A stretch of DNA of 64,000 nucleotides from Plumapathes pennacea (taxonomy: Eukaryota; Cnidaria; Anthozoa; Antipatharia; Myriopathidae), in contig OZ038466.1 of the NCBI GenBank assembly GCA_964036295.1, positions 9,264,001 through 9,328,000 on the forward strand, in the 5' to 3' direction. The notes beneath the pieces were generated by a model. That model worked only from the letters and a program-made list of their open reading frames with translations, was not told the DNA's origin and did no database searches. Numbering within the stretch: the stretch's first letter is position 1; the number at the start of each line of letters is the position of its first letter. The translations under genes were made by a program, and so were the position numbers. Shown here one piece after another: positions 51,324-61,043 of the stretch.

Positions 51324-54300
51324 GTGAGTAACAATAGAACCGCATGCGATGGAAGCCATCTTGATCATTTATTACGCGTAGGTGTGGCTAGGATCTCCAG
51401 CTTTTCTAGGTTTACTGGTACAGCTGATTAATTCACTCACTGATCGACGAAACTGTAACTGGTCGAGTTCTGAGACATCGGGTCCGATATTCGGTGTTAT
51501 ACTCAAGTTATTGCATAGTTACTGTAGTTTATGCATATGAGAAGAGTTTTGTTTGCTTTCAATGAGTCTGTAATGACGTGATGTACCGACTGCCGAGAAT
51601 GCCTTGTGTTCTACTACAAGCGAACTCTTAACTTAAAAGTGACCTCTCTTGGCGTCTGAGGGCCTCTAAGCGAAACGCAAGAGCAGCGGTTGAGCAACTG
51701 TAGAAACGTACCTTGCCCCTGTGACGAGTTTCTATAAGACAAACGGTTACATGATTTGGCATGCTAGAAACGATCTTTCAATTGTATCTGATTTATTCCA
51801 ATACAAAAGCACACTGGAGTAAAGTGCCTTTCGGTATACTGAAATGCGGAAACTTCAAGTAACTTCACTCTGCTTCTGTCATTCACACTCAAAGGACGGA
51901 TAATGGCTGGGTATGCAAATTTATGGAACCGCCGATTTCAGTGTAGACCCAGCCCGAGACTGCACGGTATATTTTGTGTGCATCTTCTCCGGCGCAGCAA
52001 AGCAGTTCACACGGTATTCAGGGTCCAATGAACACTTTTAGTCGGTAATTAAGTGACCTTGTGCTAAGCTGTATGGTCTAAAGAGCACTCTTGTATACAT
52101 CGAACTTACTGGAGAGTTAGTGACGAATTCAGTAGGCTATCTCGTGCAGACCATGAAGATCTAGCGCACACTCCGGTCCGAAACGTGATAACAATTTAAA
52201 GCATTGTATTCCTTTGAATTGGCGACAACAAATTCAAACTATCAGGATAGACTACAAATATTTTGCATATTCATAGATTTTTCGGTAAAGATATTTCCGA
52301 TAAGGTATTTTTGCGAGGTACGGATCGGAAATTGTGTCAGTTTGATCAAAATTCATAAATTAAGAGAGAGAAAGGGAGGCAGCCGACACAACTGAGATGG
52401 CTGAAATAAGACTGAAATATGCCAGACTGAAGATCACAGTAGATTACTGATATAAGACTACTGAAATAAGATTGCTGAAGATCAGATTAATGATTTTAGC
52501 CTAGGAATATAATACCAAAATAACACTGAAGTAAGACTAATGAAATATGACTGAAACTAATAAATATCAACCAAAGACACTCTAAATACCTGCTGGTATC
52601 AGGACTGCTGAAATAAGCCGACCAAAGTATTTTCGACTGTTAGTTCTTGAACAACTACGTGACCATTACCTTGCCGTGGTCCTGTTTCTTGAGCTCGTTT
52701 CAGATTGAGAATCCGGCCGACTTTCCCTCTCACCTGCAAAATCCAGAGTAGACCAAGTTAAAAAAGAGGCACTTCCTTGGTTCCATATGTTCATTTTACG
52801 CAAATTAAACTGATTTTTTGTGTGAAATGGTTCGCATGTGTCATGGAACTCAACTCCAAACAAAGGAGAGAGCCAACACGGAACGACTTGAACTGTTAAA
52901 ATCAAAATGTGTACGAGGAACAGCAACAGTCTGTACACGTGTGAGATTCTTCGTGACTTGACCTGATTTTTTATTTAGGTGCTGCTAAACTTGTTTGTAC
53001 CAATCCAAAAACGTAGCAAATGCAAAACAAAGCGATGACTGTCGAAAGTAATACTCATGTGATCCGAAAACTGAAATGCACTTTAAAGTAGTTTTGTGTC
53101 TTTTCGGTGACTTTTACATGTGACAACGTAAACCACAAAGGACAAAGAGAGCGAAATTGTGTGACAGCGAGCGAGAGTTTTCAAAAACGACGTTTGACCG
53201 GCGCATTTCACTGCTATATATCAGCCTGTGCCGTTTATGCACCAGTCAATTGTAACCCCCACCCCCCCCCCCCCCCCCCCACCTCGGGGAATAGTGGGGA
53301 CATGGATTTTCTTTGTTGCAATAATCGACTATTCCCCCACCCCATGGGACATAATGTGCTGACAAATCCCCCACATTGTGGGGCCAAAAATTTGGCAACA
53401 TTTTACGAAAGAGGCTTTGCACAGAAACTTCTCTCACGAACGAACCGCGTGGTCGAACTGGACGAGGCCGCACTACATCATATTTTTGGTCAAATCTCCC
53501 ACCTTGAGCCCCACCTCCGCAGGTCGGGAATCATGAAGAGAAAATCCCCCACCCCTTCGGGCTTAAACACCTTTCAAATACGAAATAATGCCCCACATTG
53601 CCCCACCATTCCCCGAGGTGGTGGTGGTGGGGGGAGGGGGGGGGGGGGGGGGGGGGGGTTACAATTGACTGGTGCATTATGCAACATACAATTATGAGTG
53701 CTGCAGCTCCCATAGTACATAAAACAATCCATACAAATAAACATCTAAAGTATTGCGCGACACACGTCAGACTGCCATTTGAAACACTTTATCGTATTTT
53801 TACACCCATTTCCCTTTTCTCAGATGCAACAATAACTGTGCGTGACACAGACATCACCACACGAGGGAAAACCTTCAGGGTTGTCTGCTTTGTGCAAGAC
53901 GAATCATTTGTTGGCTGGTACAGCAAAAATGGCAGAGTTAACACCGTGATAGTCGGCGACCAACTGACCAACAGTCGCCTGTACGTGTTGAAAAACAGTC
54001 ATGTGCACTCCAGTGGCGACGAGTACACGCTCATTATCCAAAACGTGAAGGTTGCCGACGGGGGAATGTACCAATGTCGAGGAAGCAAACAGACAAAGAA
54101 CTTCACGCTGTTTGTTGAGTGTAAGTACACGGAGTTTTGATCTACGTTCTCTAGATCAGGGTTCGTACAATCTAAACTTCTTTTCAAGGTCACTAATCAT
54201 GTTTTCAAGAACTTTCTCATAGTACTCTAGGTGTAACTTTACGTGAAGTGGTGATAGTGGCTTACAACCGGGATGAGTTTTCTGTTACCAGACAGCTGTG

Positions 54301-57300
54301 CCTATCTATAACCCGGAGAGGGGGAGAGGGAGGGGGGGTGTCAATTCGCCCGGAACTAACTCTAACATTTTGTTCAGGAAAAGTTGGGAGAATTACGAAT
54401 AGGGGAGACGAACATCGAGGCCCCGGAAGAAGGCAGTATAGAAAGAGAAGAGACCAGCACAATCGATGTCAGGCAAAACTGTACATCAACAGAAAACTAA
54501 CAGGTGTAAGTTCTATCTTTGCACAGTTTATAGCATAGACTTCCCGACATCCCAAGAGCTAGACGCAGGTAAGAACAGGACATTAAAGTGCGCGGCAGAT
54601 GGCTACCCATACCCAACTTTCAAGTGGTACAAGAACTTCAAACGCATTGATCTGAGCAATCCTCGTTACACCATCGTAACAAACGGCTCACTGGCTTTGA
54701 CCAACGTGCACGAAGACGACGCTGGTAACTACACCTGCCTCATCACACAACTGGGAGAAATAGAGAGACAGAGGGAGGAGAGAAAAGACATCGAGGTCAC
54801 TGTATTTGGTAAGTACACTGGCCTAAGAAACCAGTTTTGGTCAGCGGTCGCTGCGTGGTCGGTAACAAAGTCGGCACGTAGTCGTGAGATGCTAGGTACA
54901 AAATCGGAAAAGCGCTCGGTGCGTACAAATGAATGTTAGGCCCTGTGAGCACCAGACTTAGCCTGCGTCGACATAGAGATAAAACGTATAATGTTGATGT
55001 AGATATGTTCAAGGCGCCATAAAGATAGTGTGAGCTGACGATTTGAATGTTCGCCAATAGTCATCTTGCAAGTCCGTTTGGTCAGGGCGTTAATCATAAC
55101 CTCTACTAAACATTTTGGTAAAAAAAATTTCCACAAAGATTATTTTAACTGCCGCGTTAAAAAAGTGAAAAAAAAGAAAAAGAAAAAGAAAACAGAAACA
55201 GAAACAGAAACACATGTACTCTTCCTAACAACAACGTCGACACTGCTGTTAATATGTACGTATTGGGGGCTTCAAGAAGTCACACTTCAGGTTTCATTTC
55301 AAAGCGTTGTTAGTTATACCCTCTTGCTTTAGTAGTAAAAGAGTTCAAACCGAGACACGTTGACGAATGAAGTCAAGACACGCTATAGTGAGAAGTGAAG
55401 ATGGGACACACTTTCAGGACTAAATATTTTTGAAACGTTTCAGCTCCACCAAGAATAGACGTCTCGTTGTCAACCAAGGTGGTATACTCGTACATTGGAA
55501 ATCCAAGAAGACTACAGTTCCAATGTTACTTTTGGGGTTATCCCATCCCACAGATGAAGATTACAAAAAATGATAAACTTCTCAGCAACAATAATGTAGA
55601 TAAAGAAGGAGAAAGATCAATTATAGGATTTTTGCGCACCGAGAAAGAGTCGGACTTTGGACCCTACACGTGCGAAGCAGAGAATGACCGCGGTAAAGCA
55701 TCGTACGATGTGGAAATAAAACCAGCGGGTGAGTCCTCTAAAGTTTTGTTAATATATTCTAGCCACTATCTGTTAGTGAAGACTAAGTTTTGCCATTGCA
55801 CCAAGCGATGTTGTCATATTACAATCTCGTGACTTTGAAGGCGCATTTCTTTGGGCCTGGTCCGGAATGGGGAAATAGCCAACTCCCTGTAAGACGGACG
55901 GACACCCTCGGGACCAGCTCCAACTGTCCGTTTTATAGAGGTGTCCGTCTTAAAAAGAGTTCAGCCAGAGACCGCTCCTACCAGGTGTCCGTTTATTTTT
56001 AACAAACAGAAAGACGCAAAGAAAGCGCGAAAAAAAAAAAAAATCCTTAACTGCATTTCCTTTTCGACAGGTCGTCCCACCCCTCCACAAAATCTCACGG
56101 CAAAAAGAGAATGTGACCACGTGACGGTGAGCTGGAGCAAGCCAGAGGATGACGGCGGAATTCCAGTGATCCACTACACACTAGAACTCGAGCAGGACAG
56201 TCGGATGTTACACACCGTGATTGTGGGCCCGCTTACAATGAGGTACACTTTCACTAGAGGAATTCGACCAAAGACAGTTTACGAACTAAGGATCAAGGCC
56301 AGGAGCGAGGCACAGAACGGCCAGTGGGCTAATTCAACTGTCGTATCTGGAGTCTGTAAGTTTTACCAGATCCAAACCTCTGTGAATGACGCAGCTGCAA
56401 TAGGCCATTTTCTAGATGCATGTCGCCTCTGTTTCGGAACGAGGTCAAGTGCGAATTCTTTCTTGTGTCAATTAGTTTTACTCGAACGTTCATGTTCATA
56501 CAAATCAAATTCAATCATACAGGTATACGACACCCCACCGCCCACCCCTCCCCCCCCCCCCCCCCCCCCGCATGTGTAAAGTATACGACACCCCTGTCTT
56601 CAGTAGAACGAGGGATACAGATAATTGCTTGTGCAGACTCTCAGTGTCAGTCTTAGAAAGACAAATAATGTGCACTTCGTGTGGTGTTTTTAGTTCTCAA
56701 TTTCATAAGAAAGGTTTCGCACGAGGCCTCATTTCAAAAAGGAAGCAACAGGTATCTCTAAAATGGCGTAGTGCTTTAGTTTTGGCTTTTGAAATCCAGC
56801 CGAAAACCCCTCTAAAGGGTACATTTAACCATGATCGCTTCAACAGGCCCACCACGGGGACAGATGTTCATCACAAACAAGGAAACACAGCTGAACTCAA
56901 CCAGCTTCACACTCAAATGGACCAAGCCAGAGGACGGGGGAGACCCGAACCTCACGTACACAGTGGAATACAGCAAGAGAGACACAGACGGAAACTTTGT
57001 GCACTGGAACAAATGGAAAGATATCCAGCAACAAGAGTACAACATTTCAGAGCTCGAGGACGGTGCGGAGTACGAGTTTAGAGTGACAGCTGTCAACAGT
57101 GCCGGACAAAGTGATGAGCAGGCTGTGAAGACGTTTCTCGTTTTGGCCGGTGGAGCTGTCCAACCAACTCCAGGTGAGAGAAATACACTGAGTTGGAAAG
57201 AGCCATGTCACACAAGGCAGTTTATCATGCAACTTGCAACGCCGGTTGCAAAACAAGTTTCAGAAGAAGTTGCGCGTATGACACCCCTTCCTTGCAATTG

Positions 57301-60300
57301 CTTCCAAATATTAAAACGCCGAAATTTGCGCGAAAAAGGAGGTAAAATGTCAAACTACGAAGGAAATTAACGCGATTAACGCATATGCCAAGAACTGCTC
57401 TTCTGAAAACGAAAATAAAGAATCGTAAACCGTATGCTTTTGCATTGTAAAAGATCGAAATACAGTGTGCACAAAAGAGAAAGCTATTGTTTCCCAGGAG
57501 TAGGTGTCAAATAGGTCTGGACAGGATCCAGAGTTTGGGGTTATGTAACGGAATTTAAGGTCGCGGAAATCAACGCTCACAAAAACTAATGCGACTTAAA
57601 TTATAACAAGACTGGATTCTAATAGAAACCTCTGCTGGGTGTACATTAAATTCCGAATAAACAAGATAACAACTATACAGCAGTAGTTGGGTACCATGGT
57701 ACCAGGGGCCGTATTCACCAAACTTGCGTACGAACAAAAACGTTCGTAAGTATGACTTACGCATCGGAACAATGACTTACGCATACTATCTTGAGCAAGA
57801 TAGTATGCGTAAGTCGTACTTACGAACATTTTTGTTCGTACGCAAGTTTGTTGAATACGACCCCTGGTACCACTATATTTTGGTCTTTGGTACCCAACTA
57901 CTGCTGTATAATTGTTATCTTGTTTATTCGGAATTTAATGTACATCCATCAGGGGTTTTTATTAGAATCAATTCTCTAACTGAACCTCCTGTTTGCACAC
58001 GTTTCAGGTGGCCTAGACATGATTTATGACATTAAAATCAACTGTACATCGCCAAACATATACCTGAACTTCAATGTGAAGGACTATGCAGGCTTCGACA
58101 AGGAATCTTTCCACCTGAGAGACAGTTCGTGCGTTCCGTACCAGAGGAGTGCCACTAACGTGTTGCTAAAAACGGCACTTGATGCCTGTGGGACAACCAA
58201 CAAACACAACAATGAGACAGTGACCTACTACAACAGCATTGTTGTAAAAGTGAGCGGTATTCAAGAGACAGATCGTATCGAATTTCCATTCTCGTGCACT
58301 TTTGGGAAAGAAAACACCATTGGAATTCCAAGTTTCCAGACTAGACAGAGGGTTATGGTTTATCAAGGTTTGTACAAAGTAAAGGGAAAGTACGTTATAA
58401 CACACACGACAATGACATAACATTAAAGAAATGAAGCACGCGTCACCGCGCGTATTTAAGCAATATAGCACGCGTTTCCATGTCTTTGTACACTTATATA
58501 AACAAGCGGAATGTTGTGAGAACACGAGAAAATTTCATTTTGAACTTTTTGGATTGTCTCACAACATCCCAAGTGTTTATTTAACAGTACAAAGACAAGG
58601 CAACGCGTGTTATATTAATTTTTGTAAAATAACTAAAGCTGTTTTACAAAACCATGTCTTTGTACTTAAATATAAAATGCTTTTTAGCCAATCAGAGCGC
58701 GCGTAGTATCATAGCTATTTTATAAATTGAGTTATAGATGCACGCGGGAATTTGAACGAAAACTCGAGAAGTTTGGATAAGCACTCGGCCATTGAGCAAT
58801 TCGTGAGCTTTTAAAAAACTAATTATGTAATTCAAGGGCTTTTCAAGAAGGAAGCGTGGAAAACCCTGCAGTACATTTTACTACCATCGACATACCTTGA
58901 CACGAACTAACAGTTTCCTTGTGTCTGTTTTCTCTCACAGTTGGATTTGGAAACTTCACGTTCCTCATGAACCTGTACAAAGACAAGAAATATGAAATCC
59001 CATATCAAGTGTCTGAATACCCCGTCACTGTGCACCCCTCGTCCACCTTGTACTGCCAAGCAGAGCTGAAAGCAAGTGACGCACAACTTGTTATGCTGCC
59101 CACCACGTGTACAGCCACGCCCTCTATGAACCCTGACGACCCCATTAGATATCCCTTCATCCAAAGCGGGTAAGCACCAGGGGCCGGATTCTCTGTTCTT
59201 AAGTATGACTTACGCATCGTAAGTACGACTTACGCATACTATCTTGTGCAAGATAGTATTCGTAAGTCATTGTTCCGATGCGTAAATTATACTTACGAAC
59301 ATTTCAGTTCGTACGCAAGTTTTATGAATCCGGCTCCAGGTTTTGAAAGAATAGTGTTCACTATAACAACACAAATAATGCACACTGTACAGCCACGCCT
59401 TCTATAAACCCTGACCACCCCATTAGATATCCTTTCATCCAAAGTGAATAAGCACCAAGTTTTGAAATAGTACACTACACCAACACAAAGAACGCACAAT
59501 GTACAGCGAGCATATGTAAGAAAACATGCACATTCGTTAGTAAAGTACAGTGGAAACGAAGATCGTTAAACGTGACCAAAACTGTGGGGACAAATTTACC
59601 GGAATATACGGTAGGCGTGTTCTTTTTGGACATATTCTGATTCCGGAATGAACGGAATAGTATTGCATCCATTCTGCTCCCGATAGCAAAATTGACGGAA
59701 AGCGGTATATTCGGAACGAACAGAACAGCTGATTATCGTGTTATTTTGTTTTGTTTTGTCTTTTTTTTTTTTTTTTTTTTTTTTTGCCGTATTCTGTCAC
59801 GTCAGTTATTCTGTTTTCGAAATAGCGCGCAGTCTGTTCTTTTGGTAACCGGTATTCTGTGTATTCTGTGCATTCTGTTATTCCTATTCCGGAATGGGAA
59901 TAGACGGAATAGTCCCAAAAGAATGTCCCCTTCACCAACTAAGTGTCACTCATTTTCTTCAAGCTGTCCAGCAGATGATTTTGTAACCTATACGTACCAA
60001 CACTCATCAGTACAACGATTCCAGTTGGTAGCATTCCGCTTCAAGCAGGAATCCAAGTTCGTCTACCTTCACTGCGAAGTATTGGTTTGTCACAAGGCCA
60101 ACTACTCGCGCTGCACGCAAGGCTGCCAAGGCACCAAACGACGCTCTGTAGGAACTGACTTCAACACACATTCTGTCACACTTGGTCCCATACAACTAGA
60201 AAGGAAGAGCAAAGGTAAGTCACAACAATCTCAAAGTGCAGATTCTCCCAACCTTTTAAGATGAACATATATAAGCAGTGTAGTGAGAATTGACAGCTAA

Positions 60301-61043
60301 ACAAACTTTCATCTGAGCAAATTATCAAGTGGCAAATTCTCCATACTGTATAGTAAATCTTTGGCGAAGGACTGAAGGAGAAAATTGAAGTTCATCACTC
60401 TTGGGAGTGAAAGGGTCAATGGTTCCTCCACTTTTCTCGCTACTCGCTCTTTCCCCCTCAACTTCAAGTGTACCTTTTTCTTTTGTCTTGCTCGCTCCTC
60501 ATTGACATCCAACAAGAGTAGTCACGTAAGAGTAGTCAGACAAGAGTATCACTTCTCAAATATTTAGTTTTTCTTTTCAAAGGAGACACGGTTTCAAAAT
60601 TACCGGCGGCCTACTTTGTGTTTTGCTCTATACTTAGTCTGTGCCACCTTTTAGCTTATTTTGGTCTCTCACTACCTCTTTTTTTCTTCTTTGCCACACT
60701 ATAAACACAAACTGGCACTACATAAAGATGATTGGTTGATTGACTGCTTGTTTGATTGACAAACCGTCATTTTAATTTGTTTACCTTAGTATATTGTTTT
60801 ATCAGTGTTAGTATTGGTCCTCGTCTCCTATTGTGAAACTAAATTCTACGATCTCTTTTTGTTTTGTTTATCACAGTTTCAAAGAAAACCAAAAATCAAG
60901 AATTTAAAGGAAGTCTTTCGTTATTGCTGCTGGCTATCTTTGGGACAGCTATTGGCGTCGCAGGCTTCTTCGTTGCTGTGATCTACATTCTTCATAAGAC
61001 TGTCATGAGTTCAGATACGAAGCCACACCCACAGAATGTTTAA
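51254..61043 (+). CDS. Receptor-like adhesion protein: signal peptide, 3 Ig, 2 FN3, ZP module, TM (10 exons)
   Basis: Ten exons sum to 2553 bases, 850 residues. Order: signal peptide, Ig1 (VVCFVQD, YQCRG), Ig2 (LKCAADGYPYPTFKWYKN, YTCL), Ig3 (FQCYFWGYP, YTCEAENDRG), FN3-1 (VTVSWSKPEDDGG), FN3-2 (FTLKWTKPEDGGD), then a complete zona pellucida module over three exons, TM helix and a 17-residue tail. The ZP-N half has four cysteines (INCTS, SSCVP, DACGT, FSCTF). The ZP-C half has YCQAEL, TTCTAT, SGCPADD, YLHCEVLVCHK and SRCTQGC. A basic cleavage site (TKRRS) precedes VTLGPIQL, which matches the external hydrophobic patch that keeps ZP precursors monomeric until cleavage. The predicted product would therefore be shed and could polymerise, displaying NCAM-type domains on a filament. 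Ig3 and FN3 resemble the neighbouring NCAM-like gene. I know no vertebrate protein with this order. Confidence 0.93.
51324..53237. other. Ig/FN3/ZP gene intron 1
   Basis: No exon. About 52390-52620 is a degenerate run of ACTGAAATAAGA/ACTGAAGATCA-type short repeats. A GTATTCAGG/ACGGTAT area near 51965-52020 shows nothing definite. Confidence 0.45.
53238..53676. mobile_element. Harbinger-like MITE, TTA-flanked, with C-run and G-run arms
   Basis: The left end TGCACCAGTCAATTGTAACC and right end GGTTACAATTGACTGGTGCA are exact inverted repeats, extended by C18/G20 homopolymers and CCACCTCGGGGAAT / ATTCCCCGAGGTGG. TTA lies on both sides (53235-53237 and 53677-53679), as in PIF/Harbinger insertions. 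The open frames crossing it are artefacts of the homopolymers. Confidence 0.88.
53824..54120 (+). CDS. Ig/FN3/ZP gene exon 2: Ig domain 1
   Basis: 99 codons between TTTTCTCAG and GTAAGT, phase 1 both ends. Reads ATITVRDTDITTRGKTFRV, VCFVQDESFVGWYSKNGRV, YTLIIQNVKVADGGMYQCRG. Cysteines and core Trp present. Confidence 0.92.
54527..54808 (+). CDS. Ig/FN3/ZP gene exon 3: Ig domain 2
   Basis: 94 codons. I took the acceptor at GCACAG (54526); the nearer TTATAG would give a stop in the required phase. Reads RTLKCAADGYPYPTFKWYKN and NVHEDDAGNYTCLITQ, ending IEVTVF at GTAAGT. Confidence 0.92.
55444..55728 (+). CDS. Ig/FN3/ZP gene exon 4: Ig domain 3
   Basis: 95 codons after CGTTTCAG. Reads APPRIDVSLSTKVVYSYIGN, LQFQCYFWGYPIPQMKI and FGPYTCEAENDRGKASYDV. 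Close to Ig5 of the NCAM-like gene (VVYSYVGN, CEAKNDHG). Confidence 0.92.
55880..56000. repeat. Fragment of the GTCCGTCTTA element
   Basis: GACGGACACC, GTCCGTTTTATAGAGGTGTC and GGTGTCCGTTTATTTTT show kinship with 17546-17733 and about 19845-19965. Ends are incomplete. Confidence 0.45.
56071..56355 (+). CDS. Ig/FN3/ZP gene exon 5: FN3 domain 1
   Basis: 95 codons after TTTTCGACAG: RPTPPQNLTAKRECDHV, TVSWSKPEDDGGIPVIHYTL and KTVYELRIKARSEAQNGQWA. Donor GTAAGT. Confidence 0.92.
56549..56574. repeat. Poly-C tract
   Basis: A run of about 20 C with one T, preceded by CACCCCACCGCCCACCCCT, in the intron between the FN3 exons. Confidence 0.9.
56847..57173 (+). CDS. Ig/FN3/ZP gene exon 6: FN3 domain 2 plus linker
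   Basis: 109 codons after TTCAACAG: PPRGQMFITNKETQLNSTSF, TLKWTKPEDGGDPNLTYTVEY, DGAEYEFRVTAVNSAGQSDEQ, then a short Gly/Pro linker (GGAVQPTP) before GTGAGA. Confidence 0.92.
57615..57972. mobile_element. Large palindrome (arms about 175 bp) with an inner GGGGCCGTATTCA foldback
   Basis: The outer arms pair GATTCTAATAGAAACC, ACATTAAATTCCGAATAAAC, AAGATAACAACTATACAGCA and GTAGTTGGGTACC with their complements at 57875-57972. The inner element, 57702-57868, runs from CAGGGGCCGTATTCACCAAA to TTGAATACGACCCCTGG. It is itself palindromic (TTGCGTACGAACAAAAACG; ACTTACGCATACTATCTTG). Same inner family as 59178-59340. Confidence 0.88.
58008..58367 (+). CDS. Ig/FN3/ZP gene exon 7: ZP-N half
   Basis: 120 codons after CACGTTTCAG: MIYDIKINCTSPNIYLNFNV, FHLRDSSCVPYQRSATNVLL, ALDACGTTNKHNNETVTYYN, DRIEFPFSCTFGKEN. 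Four cysteines spaced as in ZP-N. The donor GTTTGT at 58368 is non-optimal but gives the only phase match to the next exon. Confidence 0.9.
58941..59169 (+). CDS. Ig/FN3/ZP gene exon 8: ZP linker and first part of ZP-C
   Basis: After TTCTCTCACAG: VGFGNFTFLMNLYKDKKYEI, YPVTVHPSSTLYCQAELKAS, MLPTTCTATPSMNPDDPIRY, PFIQSG. Phase 1 in, phase 2 out at GTAAGC. YCQAEL and LPTTCTATP are typical ZP-C positions. Confidence 0.92.
59178..59340. mobile_element. GGGGCCGGATTC palindromic MITE
   Basis: Runs from CAGGGGCCGGATTCTC to GAATCCGGCTCCAGG, with ATACTATCTTG/CAAGATAGTAT at the centre and GACTTACGCAT repeats in the arms. CAGG flanks both sides. It sits 9 bases past the exon 8 donor. Confidence 0.85.
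59387..59458 (+). pseudogene. Duplicated 3' end of ZP exon 8, donor destroyed
   Basis: GTACAGCCACGCC...CCCATTAGATATCC.TTCATCCAAAG repeats the last ~60 bases of exon 8 with few changes, but the donor AGCGG|GTAAGC has become AGTGAATAAGC. No acceptor precedes it. It is a dead partial exon duplicate. Confidence 0.85.
59618..59930. mobile_element. GTTCTTTTGG dispersed repeat, copy 2
   Basis: Matches 30806-31074 through CATCCATTCTGCTCCCGATA, AAATTGACGG, ATTCTGTTTTCGAAATAGCGC and GGTATTCTGTGTATTCTGT. It ends GGAATAGTCCCAAAAGAAT. A T-run at 59758-59785 interrupts it. It lies just upstream of exon 9's acceptor. Confidence 0.82.
59964..60214 (+). CDS. Ig/FN3/ZP gene exon 9: end of ZP-C, cleavage site, hydrophobic patch
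   Basis: After TTCTTCAAG, phase 2: CPADDFVTYTYQHSSVQRFQ, FVYLHCEVLVCHKANYSRCT, QGCQGTKRRSVGT, then THSVTLGPIQLERKSK at GTAAGT. The TKRR site and the LGPI patch are the standard ends of a ZP module. Confidence 0.92.
60221..60420. mobile_element. TTCACTCCC MITE, copy 8
   Basis: CTCAAAGTGCAGATTCTCCC at the left; CATCACTCTTGGGAGTGAAAGGG at the right, with ATACTGTATAGTAAATC inside. It begins within ten bases of the exon 9 donor. Confidence 0.8.
60877..61043 (+). CDS. Ig/FN3/ZP gene exon 10: TM helix and C-terminus
   Basis: After GTTTATCACAG: KKTKNQEFKG, the helix LSLLLLAIFGTAIGVAGFFV, AVIYIL, then a short tail ending TKPHPQNV and TAA. AATAAA overlaps the stop (61042-61047) and may serve as, or only resemble, a poly(A) signal. 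Confidence 0.92.

Noticed and set aside
53107-53713. Open frames of 60-196 residues with Pro- and Gly-runs
   Set aside because: They run through the C/G homopolymer arms of a MITE; the real exon begins at 53824.
54527-54537. Acceptor TTATAG for Ig2 of the ZP gene
   Set aside because: In the required phase it leads at once to TAG; GCACAG works in frame.
57570-58029. Open frames on both strands with TYAYYL and SYLRTFLFVRKF repeats
   Set aside because: Palindrome reads the same on both strands; no domain and no splice sites.
51254-61043. Idea that the ZP exons form an independent gene
   Set aside because: No leader or start precedes 58008, phases match FN3-2 exactly, and the total is a whole number of codons.
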